Positions 1 through 8,191 of a DNA stretch of 17,498 bases are shown here, piece by piece (within the stretch, counting starts at the first letter, position 1; each line of letters opens with the position of its first letter). The notes under the pieces are model-generated. The model saw only the letters and a program-made list of their open reading frames with translations. It was not told the DNA's origin and did not search any database. The position numbers and the translations under genes are program-made. The stretch is from assembly GCA_947441695.1 (NCBI GenBank), contig CANEUK010000006.1, positions 1 through 17,498 on the forward strand. The letters are read 5' to 3'. The stretch is from Rickettsiales bacterium. GTDB lineage: Bacteria; Pseudomonadota; Alphaproteobacteria; Rickettsiales; UBA1997.

Positions 1-2
1 GC

Positions 3-437
3 AGCGAAACCTACAAAAGCTTGGCTGAAAAATTATCGCAAATTGGCACTGAAATTTTGATAAAAAGTCTTAAAAATTTGCGCGATAATAAAGTGGTTTT
101 AACCAAGCAAAACCATGCTCTTTCAACTTATGCTAAAAAAATTGAAAAAACCGAATGCCAAATTAATTGGCAAAATTCAGCCGTAGAAATCGAAAGAAAA
201 ATTCGTGGCTTAAACGGCTCGATGGAAGCCTTTTTTGTTCATAAAAACGAAAAAATAAAAATTTTTGCAGCAAAAGTTTTGGATGAAAATTCTTCTGAAA
301 ACGAAGCGGGAAAAATTTTAGACAAAAGGCTTTTAATTCAATGTAAAAATGGAATAATTCAGCCTCAAATCTTACAGCGCGAAGGTAGAAAACCAATGAC
401 ATTAGAAGATTTTTTGCGCGGATTTGATTTGGAGTAA
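3..437 (+). CDS. fmt: Methionyl-tRNA formyltransferase, C-terminal part (partial)
   Basis: Fmt transfers a formyl group from 10-formyl-tetrahydrofolate to the methionine on initiator tRNA, in the cytoplasm. The frame is open from base 3 to the TAA at 435-437, giving 144 residues; the catalytic N-terminal domain lies off the left edge. What is visible is the end of the formyltransferase domain and the C-terminal OB-like tRNA-binding domain: a YAKKIEKTE block followed by INW, then AVEIERKIRGLNG, and near the end RKPMTLEDFLRG, which closely matches the usual Fmt ending (GKKPM..EEFLRG). A TTG at 21 is only an internal leucine codon, because the family similarity continues upstream of it. It is convergent with the next gene at 517. 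Its usual partners def and truA cannot be seen from here. Confidence 0.93.
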   Translation, partial: SETYKSLAEKLSQIGTEILIKSLKNLRDNKVVLTKQNHALSTYAKKIEKTECQINWQNSAVEIERKIRGLNGSMEAFFVHKNEKIKIFAAKVLDENSSENEAGKILDKRLLIQCKNGIIQPQILQREGRKPMTLEDFLRGFDLE

Positions 438-516
438 AACTAAAAAATATTGGCTAATTATTTTTAGCATAACTTGCGTTTTTTATACTTTTTTTTGACG
501 CAAAAACTATATCAAA
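438..516. terminator. AT-rich convergent gap with weak hairpins, possible terminator
   Basis: This short gap separates two genes that converge (fmt and the 171-residue gene). It contains two weak inverted repeats: CTAAAAA at 440-446 pairing with TTTTTAG at 461-467, and TTGCGT at 474-479 pairing with ACGCAA at 498-503 across a T-rich loop. Long T runs lie between 479 and 496. The stems are short and poor in GC, so termination in both directions is a plausible inference from position rather than a clear intrinsic terminator. Confidence 0.25.
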
Positions 517-1032
517 TTAGCGTCCTAAATTGACATCTTGAGAATTTGTAAAAAATTGTTTGGCAGTAACTCTTACTGGAGAATTATTTGGAGTTCTGGC
601 TTGATTTTCAGTATTAACAATATCGCACAAAACATCTAACGAAACTCCGCCATCGTGACACATACAAATTGTAAAAGTTTTTTTATCTAAATCTTGAACA
701 GTTTTGCGGTTAATAATTCTTATGGCGCCACTCTTATTGGCAGAAGAGTTGCGAGAAAACAAAAATAAGCGGTTTAAAATTTTAATATAAAAATTGATGC
801 GCGGATTTTTATGAAACGGAATTGTTCCGTTCATTATTTTTTCGTCAGCTACATTTATTAAGTAATCAAAAATCATCTCCGCAATTTCAGCGGTTTCATC
901 TTCAATTTTCTTGAAAACCTCGCTTATCATCTGCAAGTTTTCAATCATCTCTTCTTCATAAGAATTTTTGGCAAAAAATGATGCAAATTCAGGCGGCAAC
1001 TTATTTTTAAAATTCTCTTCTTTGTAACTCAT
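517..1032 (-). CDS. Hypothetical protein, last gene of the GST/kinase operon
   Basis: I do not recognise this 171-residue protein. It is acidic and helix-prone in its first half (residues 20-65 carry many E/D/I/L). The middle (about 65-105) is more basic, and there is a compact hydrophobic segment with the motif FTICMCHDGG around residues 120-129. There is no signal peptide and no obvious membrane segment. Its ATG at 1030-1032 lies 7 bp after the stop of the AmgK-like kinase, which in turn follows the GST gene by 11 bp, so the three are almost certainly cotranscribed with this gene last. No Shine-Dalgarno sequence precedes it, so translational coupling is likely. The context could mean a role linked to the kinase, but that is only an inference. 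The length and coding bias make it a real gene. Confidence 0.75.
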   Translation of the reverse strand: MSYKEENFKNKLPPEFASFFAKNSYEEEMIENLQMISEVFKKIEDETAEIAEMIFDYLINVADEKIMNGTIPFHKNPRINFYIKILNRLFLFSRNSSANKSGAIRIINRKTVQDLDKKTFTICMCHDGGVSLDVLCDIVNTENQARTPNNSPVRVTAKQFFTNSQDVNLGR

Positions 1033-1039
1033 GAATTGG

Positions 1040-1993
1040 TTAAATAAATTTTTTTAATAATTGAGAAATTTCTTTAAAAATTAAGCTTTTATCGTCAAGC
1101 CTAAACCTTACTAAATCAAGAGCGCGTGGCATAAAGTTTAAATAAGCGTTTTTTTTATCTCGCAAATGAAGTCTAGAAAAAATTCCAATAATTTTTATAT
1201 TTCGTTGCAATGACAATATTTGGTAGTCAATCAAAAATTGCTCTTTATTTCCACCAAATTTTTGCAAAAAATTTTTGAGAATTTTTTGACAAGTTTCTTC
1301 GCTCACATTTCTTCGAACATCTTCAAGAAGAGAAACCAAATCATAAGCTGGCAAGCCAATTAGCGCATCTTGAAAGTCTAATAAGCCAACGTTTTTATTT
1401 TGCAAAATCATCAAATTATCCGCGTGAAAATCTCGCAAAACCAACACTTTTTGTTCTTTATCCAGCAAGTCAAAAAGCTTAAACCACAAAAGCTTAAATT
1501 CTGACTTTTCTTGCAAACTCATTTCTTTTTTTTGCAACGGCAAATACCAATCAACAAAAAGCATCACTTCGCAAAAAAGTTTAGAATTATTATAATGAGA
1601 AATATTTTGTGGAACAGAAATTTTTTGCATCTCAAGCAAGCAATCAGAAGCTTTTTGATAGATTTCCAATTCTAAATTTTGGTTTTTCAATAAAATTTTT
1701 GAATAAGTGTCATCGCCAAAATCTTCAAGCAATAAAAAGCCAAATTGATAGTCGCATGCAAAAATTTGAGGTGCCGAAAAATTATTTGAAAACAAAAATT
1801 CGGCAATTTTTATGAATGGTTTTACGTCTTCAAATTTGGGAGGCGCAAACATTAAAATATAAGTTTTTTCGCCCAAAAAAATCCGATAATAAGAGCGAAA
1901 AGATGCATCTCCGGCAACTTTTTTTATTTGATAATTTTCAATTTTATTTTTTTTTAGAAAAACGCGCGCTTCTTCTAAGTTAATCTCAATCAT
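1040..1993 (-). CDS. amgK: AmgK-like aminoglycoside-phosphotransferase-fold sugar kinase
   Basis: This 317-residue protein belongs to the APH-fold kinases (COG3178), whose characterised member AmgK phosphorylates the anomeric position of N-acetylmuramate or N-acetylglucosamine for cell-wall recycling. Motifs in order are GDASFRSYYR (28-37, the family's nucleotide-loop region), LLLEDFGD (87-94, hinge), LRDFHADN (186-193, catalytic loop with D188 and N193), LDFQDA (205-210, metal-binding Asp) and YDLVSLLEDVRR (217-228). The first His of the general HxDxxxxN motif is Leu here, which I believe is usual for alphaproteobacterial members. In many relatives the gene sits beside a MurU-type nucleotidyltransferase or tsaE. 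Neither is visible here: a GST gene precedes it by 11 bp and a hypothetical gene follows by 7 bp. The family call is firm, but the exact substrate is inferred. Confidence 0.82.
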   Translation of the reverse strand: MIEINLEEARVFLKKNKIENYQIKKVAGDASFRSYYRIFLGEKTYILMFAPPKFEDVKPFIKIAEFLFSNNFSAPQIFACDYQFGFLLLEDFGDDTYSKILLKNQNLELEIYQKASDCLLEMQKISVPQNISHYNNSKLFCEVMLFVDWYLPLQKKEMSLQEKSEFKLLWFKLFDLLDKEQKVLVLRDFHADNLMILQNKNVGLLDFQDALIGLPAYDLVSLLEDVRRNVSEETCQKILKNFLQKFGGNKEQFLIDYQILSLQRNIKIIGIFSRLHLRDKKNAYLNFMPRALDLVRFRLDDKSLIFKEISQLLKKFI

Positions 1994-2004
1994 TGTAAAA
2001 TTTT

Positions 2005-2682
2005 TTAAAAATCTAGCTTAGAATACCATTCTGGTGGCGCGATATTAGGGATTTTATCTTTTAAAATCTCGCCAAAAATTTTGTGCGATTTAATTAAACT
2101 ATACCAATCTTTTGCTGGCAAATAGTGATTCCAATTGATGTCGCCAAAATAGTCTAAAGTTGAAATTTGTGCTGCGGCGGCAAAATCAGCAACAGAAACT
2201 TGATCACCGCCTAAATATTTTCTAGTTTCCAAAACATATTCAATATAACTCAAATGAATATTCAAATTACGCCTCGCAATTCGCAAAATTTCTGAATTTG
2301 GCGCGTTAACTCCCGGCAAATATCGATTGAAAAATCTTTCATTTAAAACGTGTTTAACCACTTCGTGATAAAATTTTTCATCAAACCAATTTTGCAAGCG
2401 TCTTATTTCGGCTCTTTTTACCAAAGCGTCGCCAAGAAAACTTCTGGTTTCTTGATGCTTTTCTTCGATATATTCAATAATCACCGAACTATACGAAATT
2501 AAGGCAGAATTGCCATTGTCAAAAAGAATTGGAACTGTTGCGGCAGGATTCATGGCGATAAACTCTTTTCGCCTATCCCAAAAATTTTCTTGAATTAATT
2601 CAAAGCCAATTTCTTTGGCAGCCAAATAAATTCTAACTTTGCGTGAAAATGGACAAATTGGATGATGATATAAACGATACAT
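2005..2682 (-). CDS. Glutathione S-transferase family protein
   Basis: This is a 225-residue cytosolic GST. The N-terminal thioredoxin-like domain shows CPFSRKVR at residues 10-17 (putative catalytic Cys10 or Ser13), NPAATVPIL at 45-53 with the cis-Pro expected before the glutathione-contacting strand, and SYSSVIIEYIEE at 63-74, where the family normally has an ES..I..YL glutathione-binding segment. The remainder is the all-helical C-terminal domain, with SVADFAAAAQ, the usual D-containing N-capping motif, in its later part. The C-P-x-S arrangement resembles omega- or glutaredoxin-like GSTs, so thiol transferase or deglutathionylation activity is as possible as conjugation. It is the first gene of a leftward operon with the kinase and hypothetical genes, and is divergent from polA. 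The ATG at 2680-2682 has no clear Shine-Dalgarno sequence. Confidence 0.88.
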   Translation of the reverse strand: MYRLYHHPICPFSRKVRIYLAAKEIGFELIQENFWDRRKEFIAMNPAATVPILFDNGNSALISYSSVIIEYIEEKHQETRSFLGDALVKRAEIRRLQNWFDEKFYHEVVKHVLNERFFNRYLPGVNAPNSEILRIARRNLNIHLSYIEYVLETRKYLGGDQVSVADFAAAAQISTLDYFGDINWNHYLPAKDWYSLIKSHKIFGEILKDKIPNIAPPEWYSKLDF

Positions 2683-2924
2683 AAATTTTAGAATATAACT
2701 TTAATCAAATTTGACTTTTAGTTGATTTTGGTTGGTTTTGAATTGCTTACGCGCCAAATAAATTCAGGCATTTACAACAGATTTTTGGTTCTTATTAAAA
2801 TCAAAATCTTTAATTGAAGATAAACTGAATTTTGAACCAAATTTTAAAAAAAACAGAATCAAAAATATTTTTTAAAAACAAAGCGATTAACTTAGTTTTC
2901 TTCTAAAATTTTTTTCAAATAAAA
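2683..2924. promoter_or_regulatory. Divergent intergenic region between GST operon and polA
   Basis: This gap must hold start signals for both the leftward operon and polA. It is extremely A/T rich, with one slightly GC-richer patch around 2745-2775. TTGACT occurs at 2709-2714 on the plus strand, but no convincing -10 element lies at the right distance. Several TTGATT-like hexamers are expected by chance in such sequence. No hairpin, operator or small ORF is convincing, and I cannot place the promoters exactly. Confidence 0.35.
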
Positions 2925-5711
2925 ATGTCTAAAAAACTCGCTTTAATTGACGGCTACGGATTTGTTTTTCGGGCTTATCATTCGTTGCCGCCACTAACTA
3001 GATCAGACGGAACTCCGGTTGGTGCGGTTTATGGCTTTACCAATATGTTAATCAAATTACTTGCAAGCCTTGATGTTAGTCATTTGGCGGTTGTTTTTGA
3101 TTCAGGTTCTAAAACTTTTCGCAATGATATTTTTCCAGCTTACAAAGCCAATCGCCCGCCTTGTCCAGAAGATTTAAAACCTCAATTTTCAATTGTGCGC
3201 CAAAGCGTTGAAGCTCTTAATTTGGCAATTTTAGAAAAAATTGGCTTTGAAGCCGACGATATTATCGCAACTTTTGCCAAAAAATATTCGGCACTTGGTT
3301 TTGAAGTTTTAATTGTATCTTCGGACAAAGACTTGATGCAACTAGTTGACGAAAGGGTTTTGATGTTTGACGCCATGAAAAACAAAATGATTAGCGCAAC
3401 TCAAGTGAAAGAAAAATTTTTGGTTGAACCAAATCAAGTTTTAGATGTTTTGTCTTTGATGGGAGACGCTTCTGACAATGTTATGGGCGTAAAAGGAATT
3501 GGCCCAAAAACCGCCGCCGAACTAATTTTGCAGTTTGGCAGTTTAGAAAATATTTTTTTGAACCTTGATCAAATCAAGCAAGAAAAGCGTCGCCAACTTT
3601 TAAAAGATGGCGAAGAAAACGCCAAACTAGCAAAAATTTTAATCAGTTTGAAAGAAGATGTTGAAACCAAAATTGAGCCAGATGACTTAAAAATTAAATC
3701 GCTAAATCCACATAAACTGATTTCGTTCCTTGAGCAACAAGGCTTTAGGTCTTTAATAACCAAAGTAAGAAACGAATTTAAGCTTTTTGATAACTCAAAA
3801 AATCCAGAAGATTTTGAATCTTTTTCAACCACGCCAAAATCGTTGGAAAAAAATGTTGAAAAAAACAACTTTGACAACATCAAAAAAACAGAAATTTCTT
3901 CACTTGAAATAGTTGATAAACTCAATTCTCAAGCGGTTTTAAACGGAATTGTTATAATTGATTTTTATCAAAATTTTTTCACTATTTCTACCAACAAATT
4001 TGGCGAAATTCCTCAAGAAATTTTTTATTTTCAAACAGCGCAAAAATCTGCGATTGAAGCAAAAATTGAACCAAGCGATCTTTTTGATTTTCCTCAAAAG
4101 CAAAAAGAAGATTCTTTAAACCAAGTTTTTGGCATTGAAATTTTAGATAAAATTTTGTTAGACAGCTCAATTAAAAAAGTTTTTTTTGACGCAAAAAGTT
4201 TTTTAAAACTGGCAAAAACCAATTCTTTTGAAGATGTTTCTCTAATCAATCACCTGTTGACTTCATCAACCAAAAATGAACTTTCTTGGCTAATAAATTT
4301 AAATCTAAACAGCAATTTAGAAGAGCTTGGTTTTAATAAAATTTTTGACGAAATTTCACGAAATCACCAAAACAAAATTTCTACTGAAATTTTTTTAGAC
4401 GCTCAAAAAAAAATTGAATTTCTTAGCTTTAAAAACTTTGCCATTGCGCAACTTTATCAAATTTTTTCGCCACAAATTTTTAAAGAAAAATTAGTTGAAG
4501 CTTACGAAATTTATGAAAAACCTAGCCTTGTTGTTCTAGCGAAAATGGAAGAAATTGGCGTTAAAATTGACATCAAAAAACTGCGCGAATTATCCAACGA
4601 ATTTGGTGAAAAAATTAACCAATTAAGCGACGAAATTTACGCATTAGCTGGCAAAGAATTTAATATCGCGTCGCCAAAACAACTTGGCGAAATTTTATTT
4701 GAAAAATTAGGTTTTGATTCAAACAAAAAATCTAAAAAAACTGGCGCGCTTTCAACTGGCGTTGGCGTGCTTGAAATGCTTGAAGAAAATGGTCACGAAA
4801 TTGCCAGAAAAATTTTAGATTTTCGTAAATTTTCTAAATTAAAAAATACTTATACCGATTCGCTTCCTAAAGAAATTAATCCAAAAACTGGCAGAATTCA
4901 CACTCATTTTTCTACCACTTCAACCATCACGGGGCGTTTAAGCTCTAGCAATCCCAACTTACAAAATATTCCAATTAAAAGCCCCGAGGGACAAAAAATT
5001 CGCCAAAGTTTTATTGCCGCAAAAGATCATTTTTTGATTTCGGCCGACTATTCGCAAATTGAACTTCGGGTTATTGCGCACGTTGCCAAAATTGAAAATT
5101 TGATTGCCGCTTTTAAGGAAGATAAAGACATTCACAAAATTACTGCGGCGCAAGTTTTTAGAATTGCCCAAGAAAATGTTGACGAATCAATGCGTTCAAA
5201 AGCCAAAGCGATTAATTTTGGCATAATTTATGGAATTAGTGCGTTTGGACTTGCCAAACAGCTTGGAATTGGGCGCAACGAAGCCGGAGATTACATCAAA
5301 TCTTATTTAGAAGCTTATCCAGGAATTGATGTTTATATGAAAAATTGCATCGAAATCGCTCGCGGGCAAGGTTTTGTGCAAACTTTATCGGGACGAAAAT
5401 GTTTTATTTCGCACATCAACAACAAAAACCCAATTTTACGAAACGAGGCTGAACGCTTGGCAATCAACGCTCCAATTCAAGGAAGTGCCGCTGATATTGT
5501 TAAAAAAGCCATGATTAATTTGAATAAAAAATTTACTGAAGAAAAATTACGCTCAAAAATTGTGCTACAAATTCACGACGAATTAGTTGTAGAAACACCC
5601 GAAGAAGAAGTTGAAATTGCCAGCAAAATTTTAAAAACCCAAATGGAACGCGCCGTGGTTTTGAGCGTTCCGCTAAAAGTTGATGTGAAAGTTGGAAATT
5701 TTTGGAGTTAA
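2925..5711 (+). CDS. polA: DNA polymerase I, proofreading domain apparently inactive
   Basis: PolA fills gaps and removes RNA primers during replication and repair. At 928 residues it has family length. The 5'-nuclease domain is intact: D9, FDSG at 58-61, EADD at 109-112, SDKDL at 133-137 and the helix-hairpin-helix region GDASDNVMGVKGIG at 180-193. The family A polymerase core is also intact: motif A DYSQIELR from D708, motif B RSKAKAINFGIIYG from R757, and motif C HDE from H884. The middle, about residues 310-540, keeps the length of a 3'-5' exonuclease domain but lacks its acids. VIIDFYQNFF stands where DxE is expected, FFDAKSFLKL replaces the LKYD block, and KNFAIAQLY replaces AxEDAxxT. 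Proofreading is therefore probably absent, as in Taq and Bacillus Pol I. ATG 2925 is chosen because the family begins right there; no Shine-Dalgarno sequence precedes it. Confidence 0.97.
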   Translation: MSKKLALIDGYGFVFRAYHSLPPLTRSDGTPVGAVYGFTNMLIKLLASLDVSHLAVVFDSGSKTFRNDIFPAYKANRPPCPEDLKPQFSIVRQSVEALNLAILEKIGFEADDIIATFAKKYSALGFEVLIVSSDKDLMQLVDERVLMFDAMKNKMISATQVKEKFLVEPNQVLDVLSLMGDASDNVMGVKGIGPKTAAELILQFGSLENIFLNLDQIKQEKRRQLLKDGEENAKLAKILISLKEDVETKIEPDDLKIKSLNPHKLISFLEQQGFRSLITKVRNEFKLFDNSKNPEDFESFSTTPKSLEKNVEKNNFDNIKKTEISSLEIVDKLNSQAVLNGIVIIDFYQNFFTISTNKFGEIPQEIFYFQTAQKSAIEAKIEPSDLFDFPQKQKEDSLNQVFGIEILDKILLDSSIKKVFFDAKSFLKLAKTNSFEDVSLINHLLTSSTKNELSWLINLNLNSNLEELGFNKIFDEISRNHQNKISTEIFLDAQKKIEFLSFKNFAIAQLYQIFSPQIFKEKLVEAYEIYEKPSLVVLAKMEEIGVKIDIKKLRELSNEFGEKINQLSDEIYALAGKEFNIASPKQLGEILFEKLGFDSNKKSKKTGALSTGVGVLEMLEENGHEIARKILDFRKFSKLKNTYTDSLPKEINPKTGRIHTHFSTTSTITGRLSSSNPNLQNIPIKSPEGQKIRQSFIAAKDHFLISADYSQIELRVIAHVAKIENLIAAFKEDKDIHKITAAQVFRIAQENVDESMRSKAKAINFGIIYGISAFGLAKQLGIGRNEAGDYIKSYLEAYPGIDVYMKNCIEIARGQGFVQTLSGRKCFISHINNKNPILRNEAERLAINAPIQGSAADIVKKAMINLNKKFTEEKLRSKIVLQIHDELVVETPEEEVEIASKILKTQMERAVVLSVPLKVDVKVGNFWS

Positions 5712-5718
5712 AAGTGTT

Positions 5719-5882
5719 TAGAGCCTGTATTTAAATTTATTTTGCCTAAGATTTTGACGTATTTTGAGCGATTTTTTGATAAAATTATGAGGAATATCTG
5801 GATATATTTTGAAAAATTTTACCAAAAAATAAGCTAAAATACGACTAAATATAAGGTGAAATTAATTTGAATACAGGATCTA
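5719..5882. mobile_element. 160-bp palindromic MITE-like element with TA flanks
   Basis: The element runs from GAGCCTGTATTTAAATT (5721-5737) to AATTTGAATACAGGATC (5864-5880). These ends are inverted copies with two mismatches in 17, and TA stands immediately outside both (5719-5720 and 5881-5882). The similarity does not stop at the ends. The whole sequence is an imperfect palindrome centred at 5800/5801 (core ATATCTGGATAT), with roughly three quarters of positions pairing along the arms. It has no ORF. This is the form of a miniature inverted-repeat transposable element, and the flanking TA fits TA-targeting families such as IS630/Tc1, though TA is common by chance here. It fills the gap between convergent polA and rsmI, where a long RNA hairpin could also terminate transcription from both sides. 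A solitary end copy lies at 9902-9920. Confidence 0.78.
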
Positions 5883-5887
5883 AGGCT

Positions 5888-6760
5888 TTATTTACTTAGT
5901 TCGAGCGCGATTTTGTAAATTTCTTTTTTGTTAGTGCCGTAAATTTCGGATAAATTTTGCGACAAATCTTTCAGGCTAAAACCTAGAGAAATAGATTTAG
6001 AAATTGCTTTTTTTAAATCATCTTCTTCAAAAGATTTTTCACTTTTATTGGCTTTTTCAACCATAATCACAAACTCGCCGCGTAGTTTTGCGGGGTTTTC
6101 TGTGAAAAATTTTATTATGTTTTCTAGTTCGTCAGAAATAATTTCTTCGTGAATTTTGGTAATTTCGCGAGCCACGCAACACCTGCGATTTCCTAAGATT
6201 TTTAAAATATTTTCTAAACTTTTTAAAATTCGATTAGCACTTTCAAAAACCACAAAAGTAAAATCTTTGGGCAAAGATTTTAATAATTTTTCTTTCTGAA
6301 TTTTAGAAGTTGGCAAAAAACCAATGAACAAAAAATTATCGCACGCCAAACCCGAAACACAAAGCGCGGCGGTTAAAGAAGAAGCTCCCGGAAGCGGAAT
6401 GATTTTTTGATTAAATTGACGTAAAAAATTTATTAATTTATGTCCCGGATCAGAAATTAAGGGAGTTCCGGCGTCTGACAACAAAGCCAGCGATTTTCCG
6501 CCAAGCAAAAGTTCAAGAATTTTTTTGCGCGCCTTATCGTCGGTATAATCGTTATAGGTTAATAGTTTTTTTTCTTTGATTTTGTAGGCAGATAATAATT
6601 TACTTGAAACTCGCGTGTCTTCACAAATTACAACATCAACATCAGTTAAAATTTGCAAAACACGCAAAGTAATATCGCTTAAATTTCCAATCGGAGTTGC
6701 TACAACATAAAGTGCATTTTCTGGCTTTGAACCTTGAGTTTTTGGTAAAAAATCTTGCAT
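5888..6760 (-). CDS. rsmI: 16S rRNA (cytidine(1402)-2'-O)-methyltransferase RsmI
   Basis: RsmI uses S-adenosylmethionine to 2'-O-methylate C1402 of 16S rRNA in the decoding centre. The 290-residue protein is of family length and has the tetrapyrrole-methylase fold signatures: LYVVATPIGNLSDIT (17-31), VVICEDTR (43-50), LLSDAGTPLISDPG (93-106), IPLPGASSLTAAL (121-133) and FIGFLP (145-150). Later blocks include FVVFESANRI, the methyltransferase dimer and substrate region, and LRGEFVIMVE near the end of the catalytic domain. The C-terminal 40 residues form the small helical tail. It is divergent from an LpoA-like gene with only 42 bp between starts, the same pairing as rsmI (yraL) and lpoA (yraM) in many proteobacteria, which supports both calls. 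No Shine-Dalgarno sequence is visible. Confidence 0.96.
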   Translation of the reverse strand: MQDFLPKTQGSKPENALYVVATPIGNLSDITLRVLQILTDVDVVICEDTRVSSKLLSAYKIKEKKLLTYNDYTDDKARKKILELLLGGKSLALLSDAGTPLISDPGHKLINFLRQFNQKIIPLPGASSLTAALCVSGLACDNFLFIGFLPTSKIQKEKLLKSLPKDFTFVVFESANRILKSLENILKILGNRRCCVAREITKIHEEIISDELENIIKFFTENPAKLRGEFVIMVEKANKSEKSFEEDDLKKAISKSISLGFSLKDLSQNLSEIYGTNKKEIYKIALELSK

Positions 6761-6802
6761 AATTTCAACTTAGTTTAAATTAAAAAAAATCCGCGACGTT
6801 TT
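6761..6802. promoter_or_regulatory. Short divergent rsmI/LpoA-like promoter region
   Basis: Only 42 bp separate the two start codons, so the core promoters must overlap each other or lie inside the 5' ends of the opposite genes. The sequence is an A/T tract followed by CCGCGACG at 6791-6798. No clear hexamers or Shine-Dalgarno sequence can be assigned. Confidence 0.3.
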
Positions 6803-8098
6803 ATGAAGAAAATTTCCTTATTTTTAGTCTTTTTTATTTTTGGCTGCCAATCTTTAACCAAGCAAGTCAAAACAATTGTCAAACCAGAAGAACCGATAAT
6901 TCAAAGACCAATCATAACTCAACCAAAATTTGATTCGGTTAATTTGGGAACACAAAAATTTAATGAAAAAAAAATTTCTGTTGCGCTTTTTTTGCCAATT
7001 TCGGGCAAAAACAAAGATTTAGCTTTAAGTCTTTACAATGCGAGCGTCTTGTCGCTTTTTGAAAACGACCTAAATCATAATATCGAGTTGGTTGTAATTG
7101 ATTCAAAAGACACGCCAAACGATGCAAAAAAAGCTTTCGAACAAATAATTAATCGCAAAATAAAAATTGTAATTGGGCCAGTTTTTAGCAACCTAGTTGA
7201 CGCAATTGAAAAAGAAGCCAAACAAAACAAAATCACCGTAATTTCACTTTCAAACAATCAAGAACTAATTAGTAAAACAGATTCTGAAGGCGGAGTTTTT
7301 ATTGCCGGAATGTTGCCCGAAGCTCAAATTGACAAAATAGTTAGTTATTCTTTGCAAAGAGGAAAATTTAGTTTTGCCAGTATTGCGCCAAACAACCAAT
7401 ACGGCAACACGCTAACCGCGCTTTTTAAAAGAATTGTCAAAAATCGCGACGGCAATTTTATTACTTCTGAATTTTACAAATCGAGCGATTCAGATATTGA
7501 TCGCGCCGTAAAAAACACGATAAATTCTTTTGCAATTCCAGCTCGTCTTAAAGCTCAAAAAGACCAAAAAGCCCAAAAAGATATTGCGATTAACGACGCA
7601 AATCAAACCTATCCGCAAGTAATTTTAATTCCAGAATCGGGCAAAACTCTTTCAAAAATTGTTTCTTCAATCAAAAAGCAAAATGTCGATGAGCGCGACT
7701 TTCAGATTATTGGCACCAGCCAATGGGACGAAATCTCAACCTTAAACGACAATAGTCTTTACGGTTCTTGGTTTGCGGCGCCAGAAAGCGAAAAATTTCG
7801 TAATTTTGAAAAAATTTATTATCAATCTTACAACAAATTTCCGCCCAGAATATCTTCGATTCCTTACGATTTAGTTGCTTTTATTTCTAAGCTAATTGAC
7901 CTCAAGCAAAAACAAATTCCAAATATCAACGATTTTATCAATTACGAAAACCCGCCAAAAAACGGCTTCAATGGTGTTGATGGATTATTTAGATTTTTAC
8001 CAAACGGATTAGTTCAAAGAAATTTAGCAATTTTAAAAGTTGGAAACGCCCGCTTCGAAACAATTGAAAAGCCCGTTGAGCAGTTTTTAAAATACTGA
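6803..8098 (+). CDS. LpoA/YraM-like lipoprotein, penicillin-binding-protein activator
   Basis: The 431-residue protein starts with a lipoprotein signal, MKKISLFLVFFIFGC, with lipobox IFGC and the lipidated Cys at residue 15. A proline-rich linker (about 24-45) leads into a periplasmic-binding-protein type I domain: KISVALFLPISGKNKDLA, FEQIINRKIKIVIGPVFSNL, VISLSNNQELI, SFASIAPNNQYG, and near the end ISSIPYDLVAFI and FNGVDGLFRFLPNG. This is the LppC/Peripla_BP_6 type found in LpoA, which activates the glycan synthase PBP1a from the outer membrane. The protein lacks the N-terminal TPR domain of E. coli LpoA, as the shorter alphaproteobacterial forms do. The neighbour rsmI, divergent at 42 bp, matches the conserved pairing. 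An AQKDQKAQKD stretch around residues 252-261 is a small internal duplication, probably a surface loop. PBP activation itself is inferred. Confidence 0.85.
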   Translation: MKKISLFLVFFIFGCQSLTKQVKTIVKPEEPIIQRPIITQPKFDSVNLGTQKFNEKKISVALFLPISGKNKDLALSLYNASVLSLFENDLNHNIELVVIDSKDTPNDAKKAFEQIINRKIKIVIGPVFSNLVDAIEKEAKQNKITVISLSNNQELISKTDSEGGVFIAGMLPEAQIDKIVSYSLQRGKFSFASIAPNNQYGNTLTALFKRIVKNRDGNFITSEFYKSSDSDIDRAVKNTINSFAIPARLKAQKDQKAQKDIAINDANQTYPQVILIPESGKTLSKIVSSIKKQNVDERDFQIIGTSQWDEISTLNDNSLYGSWFAAPESEKFRNFEKIYYQSYNKFPPRISSIPYDLVAFISKLIDLKQKQIPNINDFINYENPPKNGFNGVDGLFRFLPNGLVQRNLAILKVGNARFETIEKPVEQFLKY

Positions 8099-8139
8099 CA
8101 AAAAGACTTATAGAATTTTAACTAAAACATTGATTTTAC

Positions 8140-8158
8140 TGACCTGAAGTCACTTTTT
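8140..8158 (+). terminator. Weak stem followed by T run after the LpoA-like gene
   Basis: TGAC at 8140-8143 pairs with GTCA at 8149-8152 around a CTGAA loop, followed by C and five T. It lies 42 bp after the stop of the LpoA-like gene, in the convergent gap before the gene ending at 8192. A 4-bp stem is below what is normally called an intrinsic terminator, so this rests mainly on position. Confidence 0.25.
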
Positions 8159-8191
8159 CATTTCCAAAAATCAAATAATTCTCGGACATAA

